From Nemophila menziesii (Eukaryota > Streptophyta > Magnoliopsida > Boraginales > Hydrophyllaceae): 64,000 bases of DNA. Shown one piece after another: positions 33,722 to 46,135 of this stretch. Every line of letters starts with the position of its first letter. Within the stretch, counting starts at the first letter, position 1. The stretch is from the NCBI GenBank assembly GCA_029959085.1, contig JARWIR010000018.1:18661001-18725000 (forward strand). Direction: 5' to 3'. The notes beneath the pieces were generated by a model, which had not been told where the DNA came from, did no database searches, and saw only the letters and a list, made by a program, of their open reading frames with translations. The translations under genes and the position numbers were made by a program.

Positions 33722-36700
33722 ATGGCGAGCACCAGTGCTACACAACACCGAGGTTCAAATGAAAGGTATAAAAAGCTCTGGTCAAAAAGAAGAAATGAAA
33801 AAAAGGAGACGAAGGTGATTGCGGGGTTGAGCCTAAACAACCCAAAAAAATCAATGATACAAATGGGTTGGAACTGCCAAGGGATTGGCAACCCTTTGAA
33901 AGTTCTGACACTAAAAGAGGTACTGTGTTGCAATAAACCTCAGGTACTTTTTCTCTCAGAAGCTAATAACATGTTAAATAAAGTAGAAGAGCTTGCAAAA
34001 AGTATTGATATGAAATTAATTGAGTATATTGACCCTGAAGGACATGCGGGGGATTGGCCCTTATATGCAAAAAGCTATGAAATTGAATTAATAAAGAAAA
34101 ACAAAAGCTTAATACACTGTAAAATTATTACAAAACAAAAAAAGAAATCTTACCACTTTTATCAATATTAACTCGGAAGAAAAGAATAAGGAAAGCATCT
34201 TACATGATATAAAAAACTGTAAACCCAATAATACCAATGCAAATTGGAATATACTGGGAGACTTTAACATGATATGATATAATCATGAAAAATTTGGGGG
34301 AAATCCAAAACATAAAGATAAAATAGATAAATTTAATGACTTTATTGAGGATTTAACACTAAATGAAGTCAAAACCTATGGTTGTGCTTATACATGATCA
34401 AATAAAAGACATGGGAACAAACATATTAAACAAAAATTGCATAGGTGTCTTTGTAATATGAACTGGTATAAACCTATAAAGATGCTTGGATGGAAGCTCT
34501 CCCAGCAGTTGGATCTGACCATTTACCCATCTTAGTACACTTCAACTAAAAGATTCATTTTTGAGAAATCTTGGATAAAACACAGAGAATGTGATAACAT
34601 TGTTAAAAACATATGGGATAATTGGAAAAGCCTAAAAGGAAAAGGAATATTAAAATGTTGTAAAAGACATTACATCCTTACAAGGGCCCTAATTAAATGG
34701 AAAAAAAGGAAAAAAGAAAAACACCAAGAAGTTAAAACAATAATGGAACAACTCGAACAACTTACTAATAGTAACAATGAATGTGACATTGAAAACTTTA
34801 ACAACAAAACTAAAAGAATTGAGCAAATCTGTATGAAGGAAGAAATATACTGGAAGATATGATTTGGAAACACTTGGTTAAGATTTGGTGACAAAAACAC
34901 AAAATACTACCATGCTATTACTAAAGAAAGAAGAAAAATTAATAATATACTAATGCTTGAAGATAAGTCAAACATAAAAAATAAAAAATAATGTAACGGT
35001 GGAAATGAACCAAAAGCTATTAAAACCTCCAACTATGGAGGAAGTAAAAGAGGCAGTTTGGTCACTAGGTATTGACAAGGCACCTGGACCAGATGGATAC
35101 TCTGGTTTTTTCTATAAACACAACGGGGAAATAATAAAATTTGATATACTAAGAATGGTCACTGGCTTTATGTTAAATAACAGTGACCTCACCTGTATAA
35201 AAAAAACTTTCATAACCCTAATACCTAAGATAAAAAATCCCAAACACATTGGTCATTATAGACGAATAAACTGTTCGAATTTTATATATATAATAATTGC
35301 GAGAATACTAGTCCTAAGATTACAACCACTCATGCCTTTACTTATTGAAGAAAACCAAACAACCTTTATACCAGGAAGGGCTATTTATGAAAATATCCTC
35401 ATTACGCATGAGGCAACTCACTTGTAAAAAAAAGAGAAAACATTCACCAACACATTATGCAGCTGTAAAAGCTGATATATTAAAAGCATTTGAAAACGTG
35501 GAATGGGACTTCCTGAGAGATCTCATGATCAAACAAGGTTTTAACATAAAATGGGTAAACTGGATACTTATGTGTATAACAACTGTCTCATACACTATAA
35601 ATTACAATGGAACCCAACTTCAAATTGAAAAACCAACTAGGGGACTGAGACAGGGGGACCCACTATCCCTCTTGCTCTTCTGCCTGGTTACACAAGCTTT
35701 GACTACATTATTAATATAAAATATGGAAACAAAAGTTATTCAAGGCATGAAAATAAATAAAATCTGCCCTACACTATCACACATCTTGTTTGCTGATGAT
35801 AGTTTATTCTTTTCAAAAGCAAATGAACAAGAATTCACAACATTTAAAGAAATTTTAGATGAATATGGTGCAACATCAGGGAAAAAATGTAATTTAAATA
35901 AAAGTGGGGGTAATGTTTAGTAAAATACATCTACTGATCAGCTTGCAAAAATCCTAAGGATGAACAAACTAAAAGATTTGGGAAATTACATTGGATTACC
36001 CTCCAATTGGGGAAGATCAAAAGTTAAATTATTGAATTGGTTACTTGACAGAATAAATACCATGGTAAATCATTGGAGAAATAAATTCGTCTCTGAAGGA
36101 GGAAAGCAAACAATTGTTAAATCTGTTATATAGTTAATACCAGTCTACATTATGTCAATTTTTCACATCCCCCTTACTACATGTGAAAGTATTGAATCTA
36201 TTATTACCAACTTTTGGTGGGATAATGGAGATAAAAAAAGAATACATTGGATAAAATAAAAGAAACACAAAAAACGAAAACAAATGGGGGACTCGGTTTT
36301 AAAAAGATACACATAATGAACTTAGCCTTACTAGCTAAGAATGCATGGAAAATACTAAATAACCTTGAATCAATGCTTGCTAAACTTTATAAAGGAATAT
36401 ACCACAACAAATGTAACTTTTTAGAAGCGAAAAAAGGCCAAAAACCCTCTTGGGGTTGGAATAGTATATTAAAAAGTAGAGAAAGCTTTGAAAAGACCTA
36501 AATTGGTGTGTGGGAGACGAAAAGAATATTAGACTTTGGGATCATTCCTGGTTAAAGTCTGATGAAATCATCCATAAACCCCATGAAACAAGCATACAAT
36601 ATGTAAATGAAATAATAAATTCAGAAATTAATGAGTGGGATGAAGAATTAATACAAAATTTTCTTGGAAATGAAGTAAAACAAAAAATTATGGATATACA

Positions 36701-37892
36701 ATTTCCAAAAACAAACTATAGAGACATACCACTTTGGATTAAAAACAAAGATGGTAACCTTACTACAAAGCGCATGTATGCAAAAATTAAGCATGAAGAA
36801 GAAGAAAATGAACAAATTGAAAGCAACCTAAAACCAGAAGGGTCTTTTAAACCACCTAAAATACTTTGGGACACAATTTGGGATATTAAAGTACCACCTA
36901 AAGTGCAAAACTTTCTATGGAAAGCCAGCACTAAGTACTAAAGATAATAGATTCAAAAGAAAATGCGCAATAAATAATATATGTAAAATATGTAATCAAG
37001 AAAAGGAAACCACATAACACATGATTTTTGACTATCACTGGGCTAGGGCAACATGGTTTGCAACTCAGATGGGTTTTGTCACTAGAAATGAAAAAAATAA
37101 AAGATTTGATACATGGCTACTACACTTTATAGATGAACAAAAAGTGGATAAGGAAATACCCATCCTTGAGAAGGCAGCCATGTTAGCTTGGCAAATATGG
37201 AAAGGAAGAAATGAATTCCTTTTTCGAGGCATTAAATTTGACCCTTTAAAAATAGCAAATACAGCAAAATTGGCCAGTGATGTATACTTGAAGGTTATGA
37301 TAAAAACCAGTGACCCTGAGGCCAAAAAATAACAAAAAGCACAGGCCCAACTTGGAAACTAGTAAGGAAAAGATAAAAAGAACCATTATGAATAATACAA
37401 ATAGCCTTAGAACAAAAAATAAGGTCATTATAAATGTAGATGCATGTTTTGTTAAAGAAAATAAACAATCCAGTAGTGGATATATAGTGAGAAATGCGCA
37501 GAGATCCATGATACAGGGAGGAGCAAGGAGCTTTGTGGCAGAGTCACCAGATGAAGAAGAAGCAATAGGCCCGAGGGAAGCAACTCTTGAAGCGCTGAAG
37601 CATGCCCAAGCTGATGTTTTTATTCTTAGTGATTGTAAAGTTTTTCTTAGCTGTTTAGAAAAGAAATTACAACCTAGAAATAGGAAAACTCTTCATAATT
37701 TTTGGGATATTTGTAATATGGTGCAAAACCAACATATTTAATTCCTTTAAATCTCTAGAAAGTTGAATTCTTGTGCAGATTGGATTGCCAAACAGCAGCT
37801 AAGTGGCTTACTGTTTGGTAATTGGATGCTTAATGCACCATTCCAATTGGCAACCCTAATTGACTTTGATAGACAACAGGTCGGCATAGGGT
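33722..37892 (+). pseudogene. LINE ORF2: endonuclease, RT, zf-RVT, RNase H, broken
   Basis: Domains appear in the normal order. The endonuclease starts MIQMGWNCQGIGNP (33855), with LFLSEAN and NWNILGDFN (about 34245). The reverse transcriptase (34999-35920) has APGPDGYSGFFYKH, ADILKAFENVEWDFL, GLRQGDPLS and the catalytic FADD of HILFADDSLFF. Next are LWDHSWLKS and the zf-RVT lead-in VPPKVQNFLWKAS (36890). RNase H (37425-37892) has the acidic set in IINVDACF, EEEAIGPREATLEAL, LSDCKVF and ADWIAK. Stops interrupt it at about 34169, 34276, 34861, 35424, 35717, 35918, 36133 and 36942, so it is dead, though it reads well and is not ancient. The RNase H tail marks the plant L1 group that gained an RNase H domain. 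Confidence 0.93.
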
Positions 37893-38041
37893 AGTTTTTT
37901 GTTTTATGCTTCACATGTATGCGCCTTACCAGGCCTCGTATGGTCTCTTTTTTAAATTATGTTTGACTATAAAATTTGATGTTAAATGTAGATTGCATAT
38001 GTAGATAAAAATATGTCTTACCTTGACAAGTTTGAGTTGAT
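37893..38041 (+). other. LINE 3' UTR and flank
   Basis: T-rich sequence after the RNase H stop is typical of plant L1 3' UTRs. I see no poly(A) tract and no clear target duplication, so the 3' end of the LINE is not fixed. Confidence 0.45.
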
Positions 38042-38268
38042 CCAGGGCCAATTCGGAAGTGCTTATTTTAGAGGAAAAAAAAATTATTTTTGAATAAAAT
38101 TTAAAATTTGAAAAAATTATTAAAAACCACTTTAAGTGCATTTTTTAGAAACATATATTTGGTGTTTCTGATAAAAGTATTTTTTTGGATCTAAAACTCT
38201 TTAAAAGTTTTAGAAGTACTTTTAAATTATTCTCCAGAAAAGCACTTCCAAACAGGCACTTAGTATCT
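38042..38268. mobile_element. MITE with gnnggaagtgctt ends (hAT-like candidate)
   Basis: The left end gggccaattcggaagtgctt and the right end aagcacttccaaacaggcac are inverted copies with a few mismatches. The interior is AT-rich and the length about 225 bp. Ends with a GGAAGTGCTT core are common among plant non-autonomous DNA transposons. The target duplication is not resolved. Confidence 0.6.
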
Positions 38269-38292
38269 ACTTCTTTTTAACTTGATTTAAAT

Positions 38293-38399
38293 AAGAGTAA
38301 TGATATTTATCACCCCTTTTGGTTTAATGCCATATAAGGTGACACATAAGGGGTGATAATAGGGTGAACCAAAAAGGGATAATAAATATTTTTACTCTT
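38293..38399. mobile_element. Short MITE with ~30-bp inverted ends
   Basis: The left end aagagtaatgatatttatca, continuing cccctttt, pairs with the right end ggataataaatatttttactctt (final twenty bases) with a few mismatches. About 107 bp in all, with no coding capacity. Confidence 0.6.
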
Positions 38400-38416
38400 T
38401 ATATAAAGTAACTATT

Positions 38417-38574
38417 TAGAGTAATGATGTATACCACCCAGATTCATACCACCCAATATACCACCTATGACGTGGCGTGATTGGTTATAAGTAAATTGTT
38501 AATCTATTTATTTTCTCGATTTGATAACGATTTACTTCTAACCAAATCACGACACGTCATGGGTGATATGAATG
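38417..38574. mobile_element. Third foldback MITE, apparently split by copia copy B
   Basis: Left arm: cattcat-type words attcataccaccc, then cctatgacgtggcgtgattg, ggttataagtaaatt. Inverted right arm: cgatttacttctaaccaaat, cacgacacgtcatgggtgat. The right terminus is cut at gaatg, where the copia begins. Sequence beyond the copia (61950, gaatgcggtatgaatttgat) fits the missing inverted end loosely. Its start tagagtaatgatgtatac resembles the neighbouring MITE's. Confidence 0.55.
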
Positions 38575-38924
38575 TGTAAGAAATTTAAAGGGTTCTAAAC
38601 AAACCTTTTTGGCGGAATTAAGAATAGAAATGCTTTCCAGTGTTGAATCCACTTACTTGACGAAGAAGATTGCTATTCCACGACATAAATGCCACTGGAT
38701 CCAATATGTTGAAGAGATTTTGAGAGATGATTTTTTGTATCTTTCAAGCATAAAACAGAGAATCAAAAGAAACGTATCTGAAATGTGTCTGATATTCTAA
38801 AAAATGAAATAACTTCCTTGAAGTTATTTATATACTTTTTATTAAAATAATAACTACCACATTAGGTCAGGCTAACCCATTATGGACACCCACAATATGG
38901 GCCAGGCCCAAAACAATTTCTTTC
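38575..38924 (-). mobile_element. Copia 3' LTR, copy B
   Basis: It runs tgtaagaaattt to aacaatttctttca. The adjacent minus-strand sequence GTGCAAGTGGGAGAT is a classic copia polypurine tract. The left flank gaatg (38570-38574) equals the right flank of the 5' LTR at 61950-61954, which proves that the two LTRs 23 kb apart bound one insertion. Confidence 0.93.
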
Positions 38925-39942
38925 AATCTCCCACTTGCACATGATGGGGTTACTATCACACCCATGTTATATGCATCAGACTACTCTTTCTCTGATCTCA
39001 AACATATCCATAAAATCCATCATACTTGGCAAATAGGTCGTGCGACAGGCAAGCATACGCGCATTCCTTTTTGCTATAAAACTGTTAGGGTAGATAGCTG
39101 CTCAAACGATTCATAAATCCTTTCGTATCTTGCAGTTCCCTATACTAAAATTTATAATATCAATATCAGAGTAACTCCAACCCCTCATATTTCATATCAC
39201 ATCATCGTTGTGATTGTAAGAGTTCACTAACATAATATCATGTGTCTCATTATCATGTCATAGTCCTTGATGACTTACATGATTGGTCGACCTGCAAGCA
39301 CACAATTTGATATCCATTTTAATCTTCCTTTTGCACTTGAATCTTTCTATAATGACCTGGTTGCTTTCCCAGACGTATCTCGTTAGGTCGAATCATTCAT
39401 GAACATCGATAATATGCTAAAGTATCAAAACCAAATCAAAACATCAAAATTAACTCAAAAGTAATAAGGGTACTTTTTAAAGGTCTCACACAATGAAGAA
39501 ACAGGAATCAATTCTTCACTTCCTTTTGGTTACATGTACACGCGGTATGACTAGCGTGCTACGATATTATTCATTTATTCATGTCATATGTCATGTATCC
39601 ATTAATATCGTACATATATATAATTAGACATTCCTTGTTGTCTAAAACGAATCATTCAATTGATCAACCCTCTTTGAAATCAATTAAGGATTGCATATTT
39701 GGCTTTTATAGACTAAGTAGATAGTGGGAATCTATTTCAATCACAAATTAAAATTAACTTGTTACGCTACATGTTTGTGATCTCATCTTAACATCGGTTA
39801 AGGCGACTTTCGTAACTCACGTTATTTACATGAAGGGTTACTCTTTTACATGAGTTAGTCTTATCCTTGCGCATCCTCTAATGCCGAAGGTGATTGCCCG
39901 TGTGAGAAGGCTAATCATAGTCTATCTGACATACTTATCCAT

Positions 39943-39978
<36 letters not shown>

Positions 39979-42660
39979 TACCACTCAATTATGTAAATAT
40001 AGCATTGCACATTATTTTGCAGTATACATAACAATATATAGATCCAACATGATCTGGAATTGCATAACTTGCAATGAGTTCCAAAAATATATTCACAAGA
40101 ATATCACGTATGGGTATTAACTGCAAATTCATATTCTTATGTGCAATAATGTCTCTTATCATGATATAATTTATATAAACATGTTTGGTTATATTGTAAT
40201 ACTATGTGCCCGTCACATAAGCCATTGTCATTTCTCTATTACAGTATTTCAGAATTAGACTCCCACTATCCCTTGAGAATCATAAAAGTAAAAACAAACT
40301 TTTAAACCAGACAAATCTTTTTAATTTTAGTTGAGTAAGACACAAACTCAAGATTCACAATGGACATAGAAATATATAAGTTTGTTTCTTACTACTCCAT
40401 GGATATATCATAATCTTTCAACAAGAATACACAACCTAAAGACATTTACACTCATCCATTTTGTTAAACCAATTAACATACGGATATACTTTAGGTGTAA
40501 ATATTATATTTTAAAACATATAGCATGAGCCCTAATCCTTTTAAGGCATCTCATTGCTCATATTTCAGGGTTTCAATGCTCATGCCCATAATTCCATTTA
40601 AAATGGACTAATTAAACCCACGACATAACTAATGCCTGGTCTAGTAAACATCACTGACAAATGGATAACTAAACCCAAAGCATAAAAAATTCATGTCCTA
40701 TTACACATAATGACATACATAATATTATTATTGGTACCGCAGTTACTAATATGGTATTATTGACCTTCTTTGTTTCATCTATAGAGTACTAGGACATATA
40801 CGAAGATTATAGCTTATGCTCACGGTTATTTGGAGTGTTAATGACATCAAAGTCTGCCATGTAAAAGTGTTCACGCATATTCTTGATGTATAATTCTTGA
40901 GATAGGGACAACAATAATTTAAACATACTTTAAGAATCATGACATCAAGAACAGAACTCGCATTTCTCATACCTTTCACATCATCAAAGATGAAATATAA
41001 CAACTCCTTAATTTTGACAAATCACATGTCATTCCTAATTTGTTGGATATCATCTACATAAAGAGATAAATTCACAAACTTTTCTTATAGAACTTTTGAT
41101 ATGTAGACCAAGCGATCTTCACATATAATTTGAATAACTACTGATTGAAATGACTCATGAATCTTAGAAAATCAATGTCTTGGGTATATTACAGACCATA
41201 AATTGGCTTCTTCAATCTACAAAATGTATTTTCTTGTCCTTTAACATCATATCTAAATATTGTTCCATTAAGTTTATCCTTTTTATTTTATTCTCCACAG
41301 AGAAATATAGTTTTGAACTCCATCTAGTGCAAATTATAATCAAGATGAACCACAACAGCTAGTATATAACTAATTGAGGTAAATCTCTTAACAACAGAAA
41401 ATATGTTTATCCCGAAAAACAATTTCTTCCTTGTAATATAGCCTTTTTTCCATTAGACGAGATTTGTACCTCTAAAATGAAGTGTCTAGTTTTCTTCTCA
41501 TTTCAAGAATCTATTTATTCTCAATCAGTTTGTGTTCTTGGGAAGATCTACCAACTTTCTGAATTGATTTCTCTTCACTGTCTCCATCTTTCCTAGTGGG
41601 ATATGAAGAGTTCATGTACTCTATGAGGTTTCTTTGTCTTGGATATATCATACAGATTGATCCATGGTTCTTAAATCAAAAACAAAAAAATATCCCTCGA
41701 TGACTCTTTCTAGGTGAAGTTATTGTGAAACAAATTCACTAGACGATGCAATAAAATCTTTCGAGACAAAATTGAGGCGATCTTGCCTTCCTCGTGCATG
41801 TGGTACCTTATCTAGTAACACATTTAAATTGCATACATCTTTTTCAACCTCATTGAATTCATGTAAAATGATATATTCAACAACTACACCTTTATTTAGA
41901 CCAAAGATTACTATCAAAATGTAACATCGTGTGAATCAGTCTTAACGAATTCCATCATTATGTTCAACCTTGAACATATATCCTTAAGAGTCTTTAAATA
42001 TCTTCCAAATAAATCATTCTTACCTTTGGTGACCGAACTTTCCATACTCATTGGATAAGTCACAAACATACCAACCCCCAAGAGATCAAGTATGAAAGGT
42101 CATATTTCTTTTGTCCATAGTTCGTACGGAGTTGATAGAATTAACTTTGTGGGTACACGAATAAGTATATGAGTAGCAATAAAAAATTATCTTCCAAACA
42201 TATATTGACAGATAGATTTGAGCAATCATACACCTTAATTAGGAGAGTTACATTCCTCCTTTTACTTACTATTCCATGTCATGGCATGTGAAAAAATCAT
42301 AAACTTATTTATGATCCCATTCTCATCACACTCTTCTTTAAAATCCCTCATTTAGATTTTCGTGATCATAGTTTTCCTCAAGGTTTTACCCTCCCTCTCT
42401 ATCTGATTCTCGATTTCTAATTAAAAATTTGTGAAGCATCTCAATGCTTCTAATTTGCAAGAAATCTGATAGATATCACTAAACCGTGTGAAATAATCTA
42501 TAAGGTGATGAAATAGTAAAACCCACATCTTGTTAACTCAATGAGTCTACAAATGTTAGAATGAATCAATTCTAACGGATACTGAAACATTTGTTTTAAG
42601 CTTTTCAAAAAAAAATCACATTACTTTCATTACTAGGCAATATCCACAGTTTAGCCAAAG
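38925..42660 (-). pseudogene. Decayed copia interior, copy B, 3' half
   Basis: This parallels copy A from 39742 on and, unlike copy A, extends to the polypurine tract. RT remnants lie at about 41000-41370 and the LNVLLDKVPHARGRQDR piece at 41720-41917. It has many stops. It is interrupted at 42660 by a gypsy element. Confidence 0.8.
39943..39979. repeat. (AC)n(AT)n microsatellite in copia copy B
   Basis: About twelve ac units are followed by about five at units, at the site that is pure (AT)n in copy A. Confidence 0.95.
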
Positions 42661-44182
42661 TGATGTCTCCTCATTTGTGATGATTTAATCTATCTTGGAG
42701 ACATCATTTTAGGTGTATTTATTAGGTTATATGTCGATTTTCTCATGATTTAGTACACTTTCCTATTTTGTGTCTTGAATTAGTTATTTATTATTTTTAG
42801 AGCATATTGGGTTTAATTGTTTATTTGGTGTGTAGCTTTAAAGATATATGGTAATTAATTAGAGTAAAAGTTAATTCTAAGAGCTAAAGGAAAGAGGATA
42901 AACATGGAAATTGGAAATAAAGACAAGAATTATGAAAAAGGAAAAGACAAAGTTGCTAAATAAATCTGAGTTCCAGCAGCTACGACAAAAAAAGAGCTTA
43001 TATCTCAATATTGGCTATGAATTTGGAAGAATGGTCTGTATAAAAGTTAAAGATCTTTCCGAGACGGTGAATTTCGACTACTCATACGCGTCAAACAGAT
43101 AAGTATTAGATCAGTTACGGACAAAACAAAACAACATCAAAATCTTACCTTTTCTAGATTCTAGGGTTACGAATTTGAGTTGGGCTTGGAGTCCAAAACC
43201 TACCTTATACTCCAAAAAACGAATTAGGTATTCCTATACCCTATAAATACAGCCTCTTATCACAAGAAAATCAGCCTTGGCCAAACCCTAAGCCAAGAGG
43301 AAGCTTACAAACAAGAAAAGAAGTCTGGAAGGAGCTGTTCATCAATTATGTCTTCTTCAACCTTTGAATTTGTAATTTTTTTCTTTTATTCCATTAATAT
43401 GAACTAAATTATATTTATCTTGAGTTTTAGCATATATGTATGAACCCTAGTTTTGGTTGACATGTATCTAATTTGAGAATTATATGTTTTAAATTGAATT
43501 CATGTTTTATTTTCTCTGTTTATGTGTTGAAATTATATTCTGTGTTCATTGTGGATCGCGACCATATAGAATTACCTTCTTAGTAGTTAGATAATCATTG
43601 ACAATGGTATATTTAACTATAGGATTAGCACATAACGTCTAGAGTAAGGTTTAGACCTGACAAATCAATCTAACTAGATAGTCACTATGGTTTAGTGTAT
43701 TTCTAATTAATCAATTGCAGGAAAAGTTTGCTTAGGACTCCTTATTGACACAGATAAACCCTATTTTAAACTACCTAGCGCAATTGAAACCGATTATTGA
43801 AATACTACATGATTCACCCTTACATGTTTAGAACGGCAAAACTAGTGGGGATTACATGCTATTTACTCAAGCTAAACTCTCATACTATCTTCTTATCTTA
43901 CATTTAATATTATGTATTTAATTTATTAGTTTAATTTTCTTAATAAAAAACCAATAAAAATCTATTTGTCTTTTATTTCTCTGCGTATTATCTGTTCTAA
44001 CTTTTAATATTTGCACTTGATTAATTGCATAAGTTCTTCCTAACCTTCGTAGTCTCTGAGGAACGAATCTTACTTATTTATTAAAACTTGCATACGTCCT
44101 GTATACTTGCAGAACCATGCTAGCCTAGGGTGTTTATTTGCGTTTATTTATATATTATTTTATCACACCTTAGGCGACACCA
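42661..44182 (+). mobile_element. 5' LTR of the CAAAG gypsy (1522 bp)
   Basis: It starts tgatgtctcc and ends ggcgacacca. A short inverted motif (gatgtctcc ... ggagacatc) sits in the first 60 bases, a mark shared by all the gypsy LTRs of the window. Confidence 0.95.
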
Positions 44183-44188
44183 AGTTTT

Positions 44189-44206
44189 TGGCGCCGCTGC
44201 TGGGGA
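44189..44206 (+). promoter_or_regulatory. Primer binding site for tRNA-Asp
   Basis: tggcgccgctgctgggga is complementary to the 3' end of plant tRNA-Asp (ideal tggcgccgttgccgggga) with two differences. It lies six bases after the LTR. Confidence 0.88.
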
Positions 44207-44305
44207 CTACATGGTTAGTCCTTGTGCATATATCTAGTGATTTTATTTCAGTTAGTTCTATTTTACGCTTTTGTCTTTTAGTTTTTGTTTTACAGATTTT
44301 TATAA

Positions 44306-45770
44306 TTGGAGAATCCAAGGAGACTTGAGCTACCCATCTCGTTTAGAGTGCCACCACGCAGAATCCGCTCTCATGAAATCCAAGCCGCTAAATTTAGGAC
44401 AGGATCAGGGATGATAGCGCAGTTTGCAAATCATGGACAATTAAGCGGTGCTGCACAACAAGATTCGGTCCGATATATTCAAAAATTCATGCAAATCTGT
44501 GATGCTTATATTGTCCGAGGAGTTACAAAGGAACACATGTATTACGTTATGGTCCAGTTCTTCTTGACCGGAGGTGCAAGAGATTGGTACGATACCCAAC
44601 ATCCTCACGTTATTCCAGATTGGGAGAAGCTTCAATCCAAATTCCTAAACCGATTCTATCCGGTTTGTAGACGATTAAAAGATATGTTGGAACTCGAACA
44701 GTTTATGCAAGAAGACGGAGAAAGTTTGGGTGAAGCATGGTTACGATATAATGAGAAAAAGGCGAGATGTCCATTCCATAAATCATCCCCGGAATATTCT
44801 TTAACCATGTTCTATGGAGGACTTAATGACGAGTCCAGGCAAGATCAGATTTCTTAGGAGACAAAGGTTTCGTGTTACTAGATCATGTAGACGCTGAAAG
44901 TATTATGGAGAAATTTATTGAGACCGAGAGAAGTTGGCCAAGTGAGTCAGAAGTGCAAGAAGAGACTTCAGAATCTCTGAAGATCAAAGAATTGAACCAA
45001 CAACTTAAGGAACTACAAGAACAAGCTCGAACAATTGCTCAGGTAAATCTAGTACATACTATACCTTCGTGTCCTGGTTGTGGATCAAGAAATCATGTGT
45101 GGGAAAAGTGTATGAATAACCTAGCTACAACTTCCTTTGTATCTCATCAAAGAAACCATTATTCTAATGGTGATTATCATCATCAAGGAAGTTACGCTAG
45201 ATATCAGCCCCACAAAAGCGAAGTTGGGTCAGATTTCAAGAGACTTATCATCAAACCCAACCTCAATACTTTTATTAACCACAACCTATACATCAAAAAG
45301 CGCCAATTATTGAAAAAGCTTATCAAGAACCACCGAAACAGTCAATGCAAGTATGGCTAAGATGATGAAATTAGTTGAAGAGAATATGAAGATGAGCCAG
45401 CAAAGACTTCAAATCCATTAAAAGGTGATCAAAAATCTCGAGCATATTCTATCACAAATGGCGAGTACATTGAAAAATAGGCCGAAAGGGAAACTCCCAA
45501 GTGATACTATTGCTCCGCAAGATGATGCTTGTCATGCAGTTGAATTGACACGTGGAAAACAATTACCTCCACCTAGAAGAGATCCAGAACCAACCTCGAT
45601 TCCAGAAAAAGTCGTTGAAGAAACAATAGAAGATAAGGTCGAAGAGGTAGTTGAACCAAAGAGTGTCCAAGAGAAGACACCCAAAAAGAAGAAAAGATCA
45701 GTGGAAACTAATACACGCCCTCCACCACCATACTCTTCACGTGTCAAGAAAAAGGACAATGAAAAATAAT
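44306..45770 (+). pseudogene. Gypsy gag, degenerate
   Basis: The Retrotrans_gag capsid domain is clear: QDSVRYIQKFMQICDAYI, VQFFLTGGARDWYD, WEKLQSKFLNRFYP, GESLGEAWLRY and ARCPFH. The first codon is TTG at 44306 in place of an ATG. A stop at 44857 and a frameshift lead to the linker and a knuckle-like CPGCGSRNHVWEKC at about 45065. A lysine-rich tail follows (45425-45769), ending in KFLDMVSKLNINMPFVE, the segment normally just before the protease. Pol is absent. Confidence 0.9.
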
Positions 45771-45827
45771 TCAAGAAGTTCCTTGACATGGTGAGCAAGT
45801 TAAATATTAATATGCCATTTGTAGAAA

Positions 45828-46135
45828 CTCTCATATTATCTTCTTCTCTTGCATTTAATTTTCTGTCTTTCATTTATTAGTTTAATTTTCTTAATCAAAA
45901 ACCCAATAAAAATCTATTTGTCTTTTATTTGTCTGCGTATTATCTGTTCTAGATTTTAATATTTGCACTTGATTATTTGCATAAGTTCTTCCTAACCTTC
46001 GTAGTCTCTGAGGAACGAATCTTACTTATTTATTAAAACTTGCATACGTCCTGGTATACTTGCAGAACCGTGCTAGCCTAGGGTGTTTATTTGCGTTTAT
46101 TTATATATTATTTTATCACACCTTAGGCGACACCA
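45828..46135 (+). mobile_element. Truncated 3' LTR of the CAAAG gypsy
   Basis: From aaactctcat on it matches 43873-44182 of the 5' LTR to the terminal gacacca. Confidence 0.93.

Larger units (their letters stand above)
42661..46135 (+). mobile_element. Gag-only gypsy element with CAAAG target duplication
   Basis: The 5' LTR is 42661-44182, with the tRNA-Asp primer site at 44189, a gag remnant, and the last ~308 bp of the 3' LTR (45828-46135). caaag flanks both ends (42656-42660, 46136-46140) and occurs once in copy A. The whole of pol, the 3' untranslated region and most of the 3' LTR have been removed by one internal deletion. Confidence 0.95.

Noticed and set aside
33031..37509. Minus-strand frames of 60-90 codons in the LINE
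   Set aside because: They are antisense to clear ORF1/ORF2 domains and rich in Phe/Leu/Ser, as expected from A-rich coding strands.
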